Below, in pieces: positions 8,754-19,892 of a DNA stretch of 64,000 nucleotides. The notes under the pieces are model-generated. The model saw only the letters and a program-made list of their open reading frames with translations. It had not been told where the DNA came from and ran no database searches. The number at the start of each line of letters is the position of its first letter. Within the stretch, counting starts at the first letter, position 1. The stretch covers positions 116,239 through 180,238 of the forward strand of contig NZ_AUHJ01000010.1 of assembly GCF_000423125.1 (NCBI RefSeq), written 5' to 3'. The stretch comes from Haliea salexigens DSM 19537. GTDB lineage: Bacteria; Pseudomonadota; Gammaproteobacteria; Pseudomonadales; Halieaceae. Made by a program: the position numbers and the translations under genes.

Positions 8754-9986
8754 ATGTCCGATAAATTGATAGTGGTATCGTCCGACTGCCACGCCGGCCT
8801 CCATATCGCCGACTACAAGCCCTATGTTGAGTCCAAGTATCACGACATCATGGACACCGCCGTGCCGGTGCAGATCGAGATCACGGACAAGGCGGAACAA
8901 AGTTTCCTGATCAAGGAAATCAACGATGCCTGGCGCGAGCCCATCAAGAAGCAGCTCACCGGCGCATGGGACTACGACGAGCGTATTGCCATGCTGGAGC
9001 AGGATGGCATTGCGGCTGAGGTAATTTTCCCCGACGGCATCACCGAGATGAACACGCCACCTTTTGGTGCGGGGCTGGGGCTTTCGCCGCGCAATGCCGT
9101 GCCGGAACTGCAGTGGGCGGGCGCGATGGCCCACAACCGCTGGTTGGCCGAGTTTTGTGCCAACGACCCGGCTCGCCATATTGGTGTCGCCTCCATTCCC
9201 CTGCTGTGGGATGTCCAGCAGGCGGTGGACGCCGTGCGCTGGTGCGTCGACAACGGCCTGAAGTCCGTGATGATCCCGACGCTCTGGGGTGACAATGACC
9301 CCTACCACCATGTGAAGTACGACCCGTTCTGGGAAGTGTGTCAGGAGCTCGGTGTGATTGTTCACTTTCACTCGGGCCCGGCACCGCAGCCCGAGTACTT
9401 TGGCGAGCAGTGGCCAATGGAAGACCTGAGCGACAAGCTGCCGGGTGCCATGGGCATTTACGTGTCCGAAGTCATGTGGTGGTTGTATCGCCCGCTCACC
9501 TTCATGATCTGGGGCGGCGTTTTCGAGCGTTTCCCGCGGTTGAAGGTGGTGCTCACCGAGGGGGGCACGGTGTTCATGCTGCCACCCTGGCTGCGCTTGC
9601 TGGACCACAACTACTTTGATGTACAGTTCTCGGCCAAGCTGGGCGACTTCCGCAGCCATCTGTCGATGTCCCCGGGCGAGTACTTCCAGCGCAACGTCGC
9701 CGTCGGCGCCTCCTGTGTGCCGCGCGCAGATATTGAGCTGCGCAATATCATCGGCATCGACAAGATGATGTGGGGCAGCGACTATCCGCACCCCGAAGGG
9801 ACCTGGCCGCACACGCAGGAGTATTACCTCAATACATTTGCCGGCGTTCCTGAGGCGGACGGACGCAAGATCCTCGGCGAAAACGCGATTGCCTGGTACG
9901 GGCTTGATCGCGCTCGCTTGCAGGCAGTGGCCGACAGAATCGGTCCCAGCAGTGCCATTTTCCACGCCACGGGAGAAGCCGCATGA
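8754..9986 (+). CDS. amidohydrolase_2-family hydrolase/decarboxylase
   Basis: 410 residues. It opens with VVSSDCHAG, the metal-binding D-x-H type entry of the TIM-barrel amidohydrolase_2 family, which includes ACMSD-like decarboxylases. Further markers are VIVHFHSGPAP in the middle and IIGIDKMMWGSDYPHPEG near the C-terminus, the conserved SDYPH metal/acid motif. It likely hydrolyses or decarboxylates a CoA-independent ring-cleavage type substrate. The start at 8754 follows an AGAGAGAAGG ribosome-binding site; an upstream TTG at 8736 is less likely. Its stop overlaps the next start (ATGA at 9983), so it is translationally linked to the Rieske gene. Confidence 0.85.
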   Translation: MSDKLIVVSSDCHAGLHIADYKPYVESKYHDIMDTAVPVQIEITDKAEQSFLIKEINDAWREPIKKQLTGAWDYDERIAMLEQDGIAAEVIFPDGITEMNTPPFGAGLGLSPRNAVPELQWAGAMAHNRWLAEFCANDPARHIGVASIPLLWDVQQAVDAVRWCVDNGLKSVMIPTLWGDNDPYHHVKYDPFWEVCQELGVIVHFHSGPAPQPEYFGEQWPMEDLSDKLPGAMGIYVSEVMWWLYRPLTFMIWGGVFERFPRLKVVLTEGGTVFMLPPWLRLLDHNYFDVQFSAKLGDFRSHLSMSPGEYFQRNVAVGASCVPRADIELRNIIGIDKMMWGSDYPHPEGTWPHTQEYYLNTFAGVPEADGRKILGENAIAWYGLDRARLQAVADRIGPSSAIFHATGEAA

Positions 9987-10948
9987 CCAAGATAGTCGAA
10001 GCCTGCGAGGCAAAAACCAACACCACGCCGGAGTTTCCAATGGGTTGGTATTCCGTGGCGCGCAGCCACGAGCTGCAAGTGGGGGAAGTGAAGCGTGTGC
10101 ACGCCTTCGATCGCGAGTTTGCGCTGTATCGCACGCGTTCGGGCCAGGCCGTGTTGCAGGATGCGTTCTGCCCGCACCTCGGCGCCCACCTCGGCGTGGA
10201 GGGGCGTGTCGTCGGTGAATCCCTGCGCTGCCCCTTCCACGGCTGGCGTTTCGATACGCAGGGCCAGTGCGTGGAAATCCCTTACTGTGACGAGATTCCG
10301 GAGCGTGCGCGTGTTCGCACCTGGCACACGGAAGAGGGCAACGGCGAGGTCTACATCTGGTTTCACCCACAAAACCTGGCGCCCAAGTGGCCCCTGCCGC
10401 AGTTGGTGGAACTTGGCGATGAACACTGGACCGCACCGCGCTACGCGGAGTTCGAGGTTCCCGCCCATATCCAGGATATTGCGGAAAACTCCTGTGACCC
10501 GGTGCATTTTCGTTACGTGCACAAGCAGCCCGATGTGCCGCCCTCGGAAGTCACCATTGATGAAGACGGACGCACGCTGCACCTGCGTTCGGATTCCAGC
10601 CAGTCGCAATTCCCCAACCAGCTGCACGCCATGGTGCTGAACCCGGGCCTGGCGGTGGTGCGCACCAGCTATGGGCCCAACGCCGAAATGGTGGTGTACA
10701 ACAGTGCGCAGCCTATCGATCGGCACACCACGCTGCTGCGCTGGACCCTGACTGTGCGCCGGGAGATTGAAGACCTGGCAGGCGATGATGTGATGAAGGG
10801 CATTATTGCCGGCATCCAGGACGACTACCCGATCTGGGCCAACAAGGTGCACAAACACAAGCCGGTGTTCTGCCGGGAAGACAAAACGCTGGTGATGTAC
10901 CGCAAGTGGGTGCGCCAGTTCTATATCAACGCTGAGGATGTAAGCTGA
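9983..10948 (+). CDS. Rieske non-heme iron oxygenase, KshA-like
   Basis: 321 residues. The Rieske [2Fe-2S] cluster is C63-x-H65 (CPHLGAHLG) and C83-x2-H86 (CPFHGW). The mononuclear iron site is visible as ENSCDPVHFRYVH, with His175 and His180 as ligands. The short C-terminal catalytic domain resembles 3-ketosteroid 9-alpha-hydroxylase KshA and related ring hydroxylases. It would need a separate ferredoxin reductase, which is not encoded nearby. It overlaps the amidohydrolase by four bases and is followed after one base by an SDR, so all three are one operon. The substrate is unknown. Confidence 0.88.
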   Translation: MTKIVEACEAKTNTTPEFPMGWYSVARSHELQVGEVKRVHAFDREFALYRTRSGQAVLQDAFCPHLGAHLGVEGRVVGESLRCPFHGWRFDTQGQCVEIPYCDEIPERARVRTWHTEEGNGEVYIWFHPQNLAPKWPLPQLVELGDEHWTAPRYAEFEVPAHIQDIAENSCDPVHFRYVHKQPDVPPSEVTIDEDGRTLHLRSDSSQSQFPNQLHAMVLNPGLAVVRTSYGPNAEMVVYNSAQPIDRHTTLLRWTLTVRREIEDLAGDDVMKGIIAGIQDDYPIWANKVHKHKPVFCREDKTLVMYRKWVRQFYINAEDVS

Positions 10949-10949
10949 T

Positions 10950-11831
10950 ATGCGCGATTTTACAGGCAAGGTGGCCGTGATAACCGGTGGTGCGAGCGGG
11001 GTGGGCCGCTCACTGGCCTTTGCCCTCGGTCGTCGAGGGGCCCGCATAGTGGTGGGCGACGTCGATGAAACGGCCATGGCCGACATCGATCAGGCACTGG
11101 CTGCGGAGGGTATCGAGGCACGGGTGGCGCATTGTGATGTCACCAGCGCGGCCAGCCTCGAGAGCCTTGCCAACGTGGCCACTGAGCACTTCGGCGGCAT
11201 ACAGCTGGTGTTTGCCAACGCCGGCATTGGTGCGGGGGAGTCCGGCGCCATGTGGGACTACTCCGAGAAGGACTGGCAGTGGTGCTTCAACGTCAACATC
11301 TGGGGTGTTATCAACTCGATCCGCGTGTTCATGCCGCGCCTGATTGCTGCCAATGAGCCCGCTCATTTCGTGGTCACCGGTTCCGGTAACGGCGCGCTGT
11401 TGGTGTTCCCGGATGCCCCTATCTACACTGCGAGCAAGGCTGCGGTGCACGCCATTACCGAAAACCTGCACTATCAGGTGCAGGCGGCACAGAGCCCGGT
11501 GAAGGTGAGTGCCCTGTTCCCCGGCCCGCACGTGGTGGAGACGGGCCTCTTCAACTCTGGCCGCGTGCGCCCGGAGGCCTTGAAGAAAGAGGTCGAAGGC
11601 AATGCATCCGGTATCAGTTCCGTCGATGACATGAAGCGTATGGCGGCGGAGTACGGTATCGAATTGCAGACCACGCATCCCGATGAGGTGGCGGCAATGG
11701 CCGTGGCGGGGCTGGAGGAGGACGCGTTCTGGCTGCTGGCTACAACCCCGGAGACTGACGAAAAAATTCGCGCCCGGGCGGACATGATCCTCAATCGCAC
11801 AACGCCGGCGCCCAATATGGTGGGCGGCTGA
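10950..11831 (+). CDS. short-chain dehydrogenase/reductase (SDR)
   Basis: 293 residues, classical SDR. The nucleotide site is TGGASGVG (13-19) with an acidic GDVDE after beta-2, which favours NAD(H). The NAG motif is FANAGIG, and the active site has Ser144 (VTGSGN) and Tyr159-x3-Lys163 (IYTASKAA). It probably oxidises a hydroxyl or reduces a ketone on the cassette's substrate. It lies one base after the Rieske gene and 43 bases before the acetoacetate-decarboxylase-like gene. Confidence 0.9.
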   Translation: MRDFTGKVAVITGGASGVGRSLAFALGRRGARIVVGDVDETAMADIDQALAAEGIEARVAHCDVTSAASLESLANVATEHFGGIQLVFANAGIGAGESGAMWDYSEKDWQWCFNVNIWGVINSIRVFMPRLIAANEPAHFVVTGSGNGALLVFPDAPIYTASKAAVHAITENLHYQVQAAQSPVKVSALFPGPHVVETGLFNSGRVRPEALKKEVEGNASGISSVDDMKRMAAEYGIELQTTHPDEVAAMAVAGLEEDAFWLLATTPETDEKIRARADMILNRTTPAPNMVGG

Positions 11832-11874
11832 ACGCTGCCCCCGATCTTCATAACGAGAATAAGGAAGAAAGCCA

Positions 11875-12655
11875 ATGACCTCAGCAGAAGGAGCCCCCCA
11901 GGGCAATACGGGCGATATCGCCAACTGGCCGATGCTCAAGATTGTGTATCGCACTGACCCCGAAGCAATCGCTGCGGTGTTGCCACCGGGTATTACCCCG
12001 GGGGCCGACCCACACGTCAACCTCACCATTTACAACGTGCCGGTGCCGGACGAGCCAGAATACGGCATTTTGCAAACCGTGAATGCGGACTACAACGGCG
12101 TCGCAGGCGAGTACGCGCTCGGCTACGGTATTGACCAGGAGTCGGCCATCTTCATCAGCCGCGACCACAATGGCCAACCCAAATATCCCTGCCAGACAGA
12201 TTATTACCGGTTAGGGTCTGCAGTGCGCGCGCTGCACACACCAGGGCTACACGTTTGTCGAGTTTCGCGGTACCGCGAGTGGCGAAAACGAACCACAGGC
12301 GGAGTTTGATCTGAACGAGTGGTGGGTGAAATTCTCTCTCGCAGTGGGCGCCATGCCCGATGCTGCCAACGGCTATGATTTTCCGCCCCATGTGGTGCAT
12401 GTATTGAGCCGCTATGGCTGTGCCTGGAAAGAGCGGGTCGATGGCGAGCTGGTGCTGCACGACAGCCCCTGGGACCCGCTGGCGAGCCGCTTGCCCCTGC
12501 GTGAGCAGATCTCGGCGCACCTCTGGTGGCCCACCTTTTTGGGGCGCGATATCAAGCTAGCCGGCAAGCTGGACCCGGAGGCGTTCAAGCCCTTTACAGA
12601 TACCATTTCCGGCTCACGCTGGAAGGGAAGCCAGGGCGGTCCTCTGCGTAGCTGA
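11875..12655 (+). pseudogene. acetoacetate decarboxylase-family protein, interrupted by a frameshift
   Basis: The reading frame from ATG 11875 (ribosome-binding site AAGGA) encodes an ADC-family N-terminus, including IVYRTDPEAIAAVLPPGI and QESAIFISRDHNGQPKYP. It then loses homology and ends at 12309. The continuation CTHQGYTFVEFRGTASG, then WWVKFSLAVG and on to the stop at 12655, is in the +1 frame. The switch is best placed in the alternating GC run at 12224-12232: removing one base there joins YRLGSAVRA to CTHQGYTF. The family comprises decarboxylases and related enzymes acting on beta-keto acids. The cause could be a true mutation or a sequencing error. It is the last gene of the amidohydrolase-Rieske-SDR operon. 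Confidence 0.8.
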
Positions 12656-12665
12656 AGGGAGCGCC

Positions 12666-12700
12666 AAAAAAACGGCCTGCCCCTTGTGAGGGGCAGGCCG
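12666..12700 (-). terminator. rho-independent terminator of katG
   Basis: A perfect 12-bp stem CGGCCTGCCCCT/AGGGGCAGGCCG (12673-12700) with a TGTG loop. On the minus strand it is followed by seven T (12672-12666). It lies 22 bases past the katG stop. The plus-strand side has no T run, so it serves katG. Confidence 0.9.
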
Positions 12701-12722
12701 CTGTATGCGGTGGGCGTGAGCC

Positions 12723-15038
<2,316 letters not shown>

Positions 15039-15156
15039 CTAAAAAAAAACGCAAGAAGCGATCGATATTTCCGATTCACCACTGCGTTTACGCGTTGCAG
15101 CGCGGTAAACCGAAGGCCGCGTGGTGATCTGCCTTCGCTTCGGAAGCGGCTTGCGC

Positions 15157-15172
15157 CCTGTACGCGTACAGG
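15157..15172. promoter_or_regulatory. perfect 16-bp palindrome upstream of the diguanylate cyclase gene
   Basis: CCTGTACGCGTACAGG is fully self-complementary and ends 39 bases before the proposed TTG start at 15212. An AT-rich TAATTAT (15173-15179) follows immediately and could be a -10 region, which would put the palindrome in the promoter spacer. It is not a LexA box, because the CTG and CAG arms are only eight bases apart. Confidence 0.45.
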
Positions 15173-15211
15173 TAATTATGCGGTTTTGTTTTGGGGCGGG
15201 GAGCTATCAGT

Positions 15212-16399
15212 TTGGTCTTGAGTGCTGTGCAGGCGCTGCAATTGACTCTGGTCGTGGTGAGCCTGGTGTTTGCCGGAGCGTGTTTCCTCGGGTGGCGTCT
15301 GTTTGAGCGCCCGCGACACGCGTTGATCTGGAGTGGCGCGTTTCTGCTCGCCGCAATGCAGTACGGCTTGAATCTCATGCGCGATGCGGCGCCGTCCTAC
15401 GAGTGGTGGTGGGTCACCGTCAATGTAGTGTCGTGCCTGTTGGTGCTGGGTGCCGTCCTCGGTCACAGGGTGAGGCTGGGCCTCGCGTCGCCCGCCTGGG
15501 TGCTGGCTGCGATTGTATTGGCAGTTGCTGTCATACAAGTGGTATTCACGCTGCTACTGCCGCGTGATGATGTGCGCGTTGCCCTCGGCCCCGGGTTTGC
15601 CTGCGTCGCCTTCCTGCACGTCGCCTGGGTGCTGCATCGGCACGGTCCGGAGCCGCGGCTTGCCCAATACGTGGCCGCCGCTGTGCAGCTGTTGTTTGGC
15701 CTGGCCCAGGGGCTGGCGGCAATCGTCGCCCTGCAGTTCGGGCCGGAGTCAACGGCGCAACAGCGGGATGCCTATAATCTGGTCAACTTCGCGTTTATGC
15801 CCACCTTCTTTGTGGCAATGGGAGTGACCGTGATTTTCCTGCTTGCCACCGATCTGTCCAACCGGCTGCGCCTGCAGGCCATCACTGACCAGTTGACCCA
15901 GGTTGGCAACCGGCGCGGTTTCCTGATTGCGGCGGACCTGCTGATGTCCGGCGCGCGTCGCCACCAGCGGCCCCTGGCCGCTGTCCTGGCAGACATCGAC
16001 CATTTCAAGCGTATCAACGACCGTTACGGGCATGCAGTAGGCGACAGAACGCTGGCGCATTTCTCGCAGATATTGCGCGACTGTGTGCGCAGCGAGGATG
16101 CCATCGGCCGCGTGGGGGGCGAGGAATTCGCTATCATGATGGGCGACTCCAGTACCGAGGACGCCGGTCGCATGGTTGCCCGTGTGCAGCAGATGCTGCT
16201 GGAAAGGCCGCTGCTGGAGAGTGGGCAGGTGATTGCGCTGACCGCGAGCTTCGGCATTGCCGAGCTGCATGGCGACGACGACAAAGAGGACCTGCTGCTG
16301 CGAGCAGACCAGGCCCTGTACGAAGCCAAGGCATCGGGCCGCGACGCCGTGCGTGTGGCCGGCAATCGGCATCTCGTGGGTATGGTATCTCATGGCTGA
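15212..16399 (+). CDS. membrane-bound diguanylate cyclase (GGDEF domain)
   Basis: About 395 residues. The N-terminal ~215 residues contain six to seven hydrophobic segments, a membrane sensor without a recognised named domain. A short linker (RLRLQAITDQLTQVGNRRGF) leads into the GGDEF domain. The catalytic signature is intact as RVGGEEFAIMM, with the DIDHFKRINDRYGHAVGD metal/nucleotide motif. It should make c-di-GMP from two GTP at the inner membrane. No EAL domain is fused or adjacent. No ATG start exists; TTG 15212 is chosen because GGGGAG lies 9 bases upstream, but TTG 15191 and 15218 are possible. Confidence 0.88.
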   Translation: MVLSAVQALQLTLVVVSLVFAGACFLGWRLFERPRHALIWSGAFLLAAMQYGLNLMRDAAPSYEWWWVTVNVVSCLLVLGAVLGHRVRLGLASPAWVLAAIVLAVAVIQVVFTLLLPRDDVRVALGPGFACVAFLHVAWVLHRHGPEPRLAQYVAAAVQLLFGLAQGLAAIVALQFGPESTAQQRDAYNLVNFAFMPTFFVAMGVTVIFLLATDLSNRLRLQAITDQLTQVGNRRGFLIAADLLMSGARRHQRPLAAVLADIDHFKRINDRYGHAVGDRTLAHFSQILRDCVRSEDAIGRVGGEEFAIMMGDSSTEDAGRMVARVQQMLLERPLLESGQVIALTASFGIAELHGDDDKEDLLLRADQALYEAKASGRDAVRVAGNRHLVGMVSHG

Positions 16400-16465
16400 G
16401 TTGACCATACTGGCCGGCGCAATCCTGTTCGTATAACCATAAAGCTCAATTACCCGGAGTCCATA

Positions 16466-17665
16466 ATGTCCCTGCGCAAAGCCAAACATGCCCTCACCCT
16501 GTTCTTGATGAAGACCCTTGCGGGGCTCGCTCCCTCGCCGGCGTATATGGTGTATCTCGGCTCTGGCAGTGCCGCCCAGCTCTGTCGGCATATTGTGCGC
16601 AGCGGGGCCGGCAAGCTGCTGGTAGTGACCGACAAACCCCTGCGTGAGCTCGGTATCGTCGATCAGGCGACGGCAGCCCTGGCTGATGCCGCCCTGTCCG
16701 TGGTGGTGTATGACGGCGTGGAGCCCAATCCGACCTATGCCCAGGTGGCCGCTGGCCGAGCGCTGATGCTTGAACACGGCTGCGATGCGGTGCTGGCGAT
16801 TGGCGGTGGCTCCTCTATTGATGCCGCCAAGATCATTGCCGCCTCCGCCACCAGCGAGGAGGATCCGAAAACCTGGGTGGGGTTTGGCAAGGTCAAACAC
16901 GAGGTGCCGGCTTTGTACGCCATTCCCACCACCTCCGGCACCGGCTCCGAAGCGACCATGGGTGCGGTGATTTCGGACTCCGTCAGCCATGAAAAGGGTG
17001 TGATATCCGGAGCCCCTCTGCTGCCGGCAGCGGTTGCCCTTGATTCTGATCTCATGCTCGGCATGCCGGCGCCGATTACCGCGGCAACTGGCATGGATGC
17101 ACTGACGCACGCGATTGAAGCGTTTATCTGCGTGTGGGACCGGGGCACGCGCAAGGCCCATGCGAGCATGGCGGTGCGGTTGATCTTCGCCCACCTGCGA
17201 GACGCTGTGGCCGATGGCAGTAACCGCGAAGCGCGGGATGCCATGGCGCTTGCCGCCTATTACGCGGGTATCGCCATCAATCAGGTGAACGTGGGCAATG
17301 TGCACGCGATCGCACATCAGATCGGCGGCAAGTATGGTATTCCCCACGGTCTCGCCAATTCCCTGGTGCTGCCGCACGTATTGAATTTCTGCCGCACAGA
17401 ATCCGAGCAGGAGCTGGCGGAGCTCGCTGTGCTCGCCGGTGTTGGTGAAGCCGGTCAGGATACCGCGCGACTGGCAGGTCAGTTTATTGATGCGGTCGTG
17501 CAGTTGCGCGCCGACGTGGGTATGCCAGAAACCTCGGACCGTATCCGCCCGCAGGACTACGGCTACCTCACCGACCTGGCGCTGAAGGAGTGTGAGAGCT
17601 ATCCGGTGCCCAAGCTGCTGGAGCGCGACCCTACCCTGGCGATTCTGCGCGCAATTACGGCCTGA
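16466..17665 (+). CDS. iron-containing (group III) alcohol dehydrogenase
   Basis: 399 residues, standard length for the family. NAD(P) binding is shown by IGGGSSIDAAK and PTTSGTGSE. The metal-binding region contains GMDALTHAIEAF and the downstream AIAHQIGGKYGIPHG histidines. It interconverts an alcohol and an aldehyde or ketone in the cytoplasm; the substrate is not predictable. CCGGAG precedes ATG 16466. It stands alone between the diguanylate cyclase and a convergent hydrolase. Confidence 0.9.
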   Translation: MSLRKAKHALTLFLMKTLAGLAPSPAYMVYLGSGSAAQLCRHIVRSGAGKLLVVTDKPLRELGIVDQATAALADAALSVVVYDGVEPNPTYAQVAAGRALMLEHGCDAVLAIGGGSSIDAAKIIAASATSEEDPKTWVGFGKVKHEVPALYAIPTTSGTGSEATMGAVISDSVSHEKGVISGAPLLPAAVALDSDLMLGMPAPITAATGMDALTHAIEAFICVWDRGTRKAHASMAVRLIFAHLRDAVADGSNREARDAMALAAYYAGIAINQVNVGNVHAIAHQIGGKYGIPHGLANSLVLPHVLNFCRTESEQELAELAVLAGVGEAGQDTARLAGQFIDAVVQLRADVGMPETSDRIRPQDYGYLTDLALKECESYPVPKLLERDPTLAILRAITA

Positions 17666-17728
17666 CCCTCAAGGGCCCGCCCTGTGCGGTGCCCTCCGGG
17701 CCCCGCCGAGCACGGTGTGCTGGCAGGC

Positions 17729-18622
17729 TTAATGGCGTCCCTTCGGGTTCAGCGTACTCAACCACTCCCGCGTCAGCGCCATAAAGTGCTCAAAATCTCT
17801 GCCAGGCCCCTGTGAACAGGCGAAACCGTGCTCTGCGTCCGGATAGTGCTGCATCGTCAGCGGTACACCCGCATTCTCCAGCGCGGACCCCAGCGCCCGG
17901 CCTTCGTCACGCAAGGGGTCGCGCTCGGCGGTGACCAGCAGGCAGTTTGGCAGGGTATGCAGGTCCTCGCGCCCGGCCAGCAGGGCACCGGCGGCCGCTG
18001 CATCTTCGGCTTCCTGCCCCGCCAGCCAGGTATCCCAGAACCAGCGCATGATGCCACTGGTAAGGGTCTGTCCACGCGCCCGTTCGATATACGACGGATA
18101 GGGGTGGCTGTAGTGGTCTACGACAGGGTAGATCAGCAATGCCCCTGCCAGCCGGGCCCGCACTTCGGGCGCGAGGGCCAGCGCGGTGCATGCGGCGAGG
18201 TGGCCGCCCGCGCTGTCGCCGGCGAGCACGAAGCTGCCATCACTGGGGCCAAGGCTCTCGGCATGGTGGAGCAGCCAGTGGGTAGCCGCCAGGCAGTCCT
18301 GCAGGGCGGCAGGGCAGGGGTGCTCCGGTGCCAGCCGGTAATCCACGGCGACCACGGTGCAGCCGGTGTGTTCACGTAGTTGCTGACAGAAGGGGTGGTG
18401 GCTGATGAGGTCGCCAATGACCCAGCCACCGCCATGGAAATAGATGATCAGGGGTTTGCTGGCGCCGACCTTGCTGCTGTACATCCGCGCCTGCAGTTGC
18501 CCGTGCGGCCCGGGCAGCTGCAGGGTGCTGTAGGCGGTGTCGGTGAACTTCCCGTGCCAGGCCTGCGCGTTGGTGTGCCGGTAGTAGCGGCGCGTGGCCC
18601 AGACTCTCAGTGCTTGCAACAT
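17729..18622 (-). CDS. alpha/beta hydrolase, hormone-sensitive-lipase (HSL) type esterase
   Basis: 297 residues. The oxyanion HGGGW motif (IYFHGGGWVIGD) and nucleophile elbow GDSAGG identify the HSL/acetyl-hydrolase family. The acid Asp is probably in TAERDPLRDEG and the His in YPDAEHGFA. It likely hydrolyses short- to medium-chain esters. It follows the MBL-fold gene on the same strand with 24 bases between them, suggesting co-transcription. Confidence 0.88.
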   Translation of the reverse strand: MLQALRVWATRRYYRHTNAQAWHGKFTDTAYSTLQLPGPHGQLQARMYSSKVGASKPLIIYFHGGGWVIGDLISHHPFCQQLREHTGCTVVAVDYRLAPEHPCPAALQDCLAATHWLLHHAESLGPSDGSFVLAGDSAGGHLAACTALALAPEVRARLAGALLIYPVVDHYSHPYPSYIERARGQTLTSGIMRWFWDTWLAGQEAEDAAAAGALLAGREDLHTLPNCLLVTAERDPLRDEGRALGSALENAGVPLTMQHYPDAEHGFACSQGPGRDFEHFMALTREWLSTLNPKGRH

Positions 18623-18646
18623 GGTGCGAAGGCGCGCTCCTGCGGA

Positions 18647-19846
18647 TCAGTCGAAGGCGATGGATTCAGGGAGCTGGAAGTACCAGCGCACACCCGCGTC
18701 GTCGGTGTTGAAATCGATCTGGCGCCGGCGCCGCAGGCAGTTCAGGTGGGCGATGGTTTCCCCCGTGGCCAGGCTCAGGTGATGCTCGGTGATCTCGCGT
18801 TTGAACAGGGCGGGAAAGCAATCGACGACCCGCTTCGGCTCGGACAGGTGATCGTAGAGCTGGTTGAGCTCCTTCTTGTGCGTTTCTATCAGCTGGGTCA
18901 GGCGCACATGCAGGCCGTAAAAAGGTGCTTCGTGAGCGGGCAGGACCAGCAGGTCTTCAGGCAGCAATTCTCGAATGCGGGCGCAGGACTGCAACCACTC
19001 CTGTAGCGGGTCACTGTCCGGCTCAGTCGGGAATACGCTGACGTTCGGCGTGATCCGCGGCAGCACCTGGTCGCCTGAAATCAGCAGTTTCAGCGCCGGG
19101 CAATACAGGCAGGCGTGCTCCGGTGAGTGCCCGCTGCCCACAATCACCTGCCAGTAGCGCCCGCCAATGGTCAGCGTTTCGCGATCCTTGAGGCGGTGGA
19201 AGCTGTCGGGCAGGCGATACACTGCGCGACCGAAGCCGCCAAACGCGCGACGATAGTTGTCGATCTGTTCCTCGCTATAGCCCGCGGCCTTGAAATAGCG
19301 AATCGCCACCTCGGGAGCTGGCTTGCCGGTGTCACTCACCAGGGAGCGACACATCAGATACTCTTCCCGTGTCATCAGCAATTGGCAATCGAAGCGCTCT
19401 GTCAGCCAGCCGGCCAGACCCACGTGATCGGGGTGCATGTGCGTGCAGATCACTCGTGTGATGCGCTTGCCGCTGAGGAAGCCGCTGAACAGGGTCTCCC
19501 AGATTTCCCGTGAGCGCGGCAGGTCGAGGCAGGTGTCGACCACAACCCAGCCATCGCCATCCTCGAGCAGCCAGATGTTGATGTGATCCAGGCCCATGGG
19601 CATAGGGAAGCGCACCCAGTAGACGCCCTCGGCAACCTGCTGCGGCACACCCTGTTCCGGATTGATGGCGCGCGTCCAGGGGTAGGTCAGGCCGGCGTAG
19701 TTTTCGGGGTTGGCTACGAGCATCAAGAGTTCCAGGCTGAAAGTGGCGAGTCGGCTATGTTCGGCGTTGGTGGCGGGAAAGTCCAGCGTGCGGCGTTGGG
19801 GCAGCGCGGCATACAAACGCGCAAGGTGCGACAGCGTGCTTTTCAT
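18647..19846 (-). CDS. metallo-beta-lactamase-fold hydrolase
   Basis: 399 residues. The intact metal motif is THMHPDHVG (H-x-H-x-D-H), preceded by DGWVVVDTCLD. A later GSGHSPEHACLY gives the third histidine, and LISGDQVL supplies the bridging Asp. The C-terminal ~100 residues form a helical winged region (FKREITEHHLSLATGETIAHL), as in LACTB2-like MBL proteins. The substrate may be a thioester or other ester. The ATG at 19846 is preferred because upstream extensions run into the divergent transporter promoter. Confidence 0.85.
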   Translation of the reverse strand: MKSTLSHLARLYAALPQRRTLDFPATNAEHSRLATFSLELLMLVANPENYAGLTYPWTRAINPEQGVPQQVAEGVYWVRFPMPMGLDHINIWLLEDGDGWVVVDTCLDLPRSREIWETLFSGFLSGKRITRVICTHMHPDHVGLAGWLTERFDCQLLMTREEYLMCRSLVSDTGKPAPEVAIRYFKAAGYSEEQIDNYRRAFGGFGRAVYRLPDSFHRLKDRETLTIGGRYWQVIVGSGHSPEHACLYCPALKLLISGDQVLPRITPNVSVFPTEPDSDPLQEWLQSCARIRELLPEDLLVLPAHEAPFYGLHVRLTQLIETHKKELNQLYDHLSEPKRVVDCFPALFKREITEHHLSLATGETIAHLNCLRRRRQIDFNTDDAGVRWYFQLPESIAFD

Positions 19847-19892
19847 CCCCGCACTTCTACCGTATTCTGCGCGTTTTTCCGGCGGACCTGTC

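Noticed and set aside
8670..10436. 588-codon minus-strand frame opposite the amidohydrolase and Rieske genes
   Set aside because: It spans two genes with strong family motifs and itself shows no recognisable domain or ribosome-binding site.
15157..15172. LexA box reading of CCTGTACGCGTACAGG
   Set aside because: LexA boxes need CTG-N10-CAG; here only eight bases separate the arms.
16401..16437. Promoter TTGACC ... TATAAC before the iron alcohol dehydrogenase
   Set aside because: The spacing is 25 bases, too long for a sigma-70 promoter, and no better -35 is seen.
15749..17377. 542-codon minus-strand frame opposite the diguanylate cyclase and alcohol dehydrogenase
   Set aside because: Antisense shadow of two well-supported genes.
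17666..17728. GC-rich GGGCCC repeats between the alcohol dehydrogenase and hydrolase as a bidirectional terminator
   Set aside because: The arms do not form a continuous stem and no T run follows on either strand.
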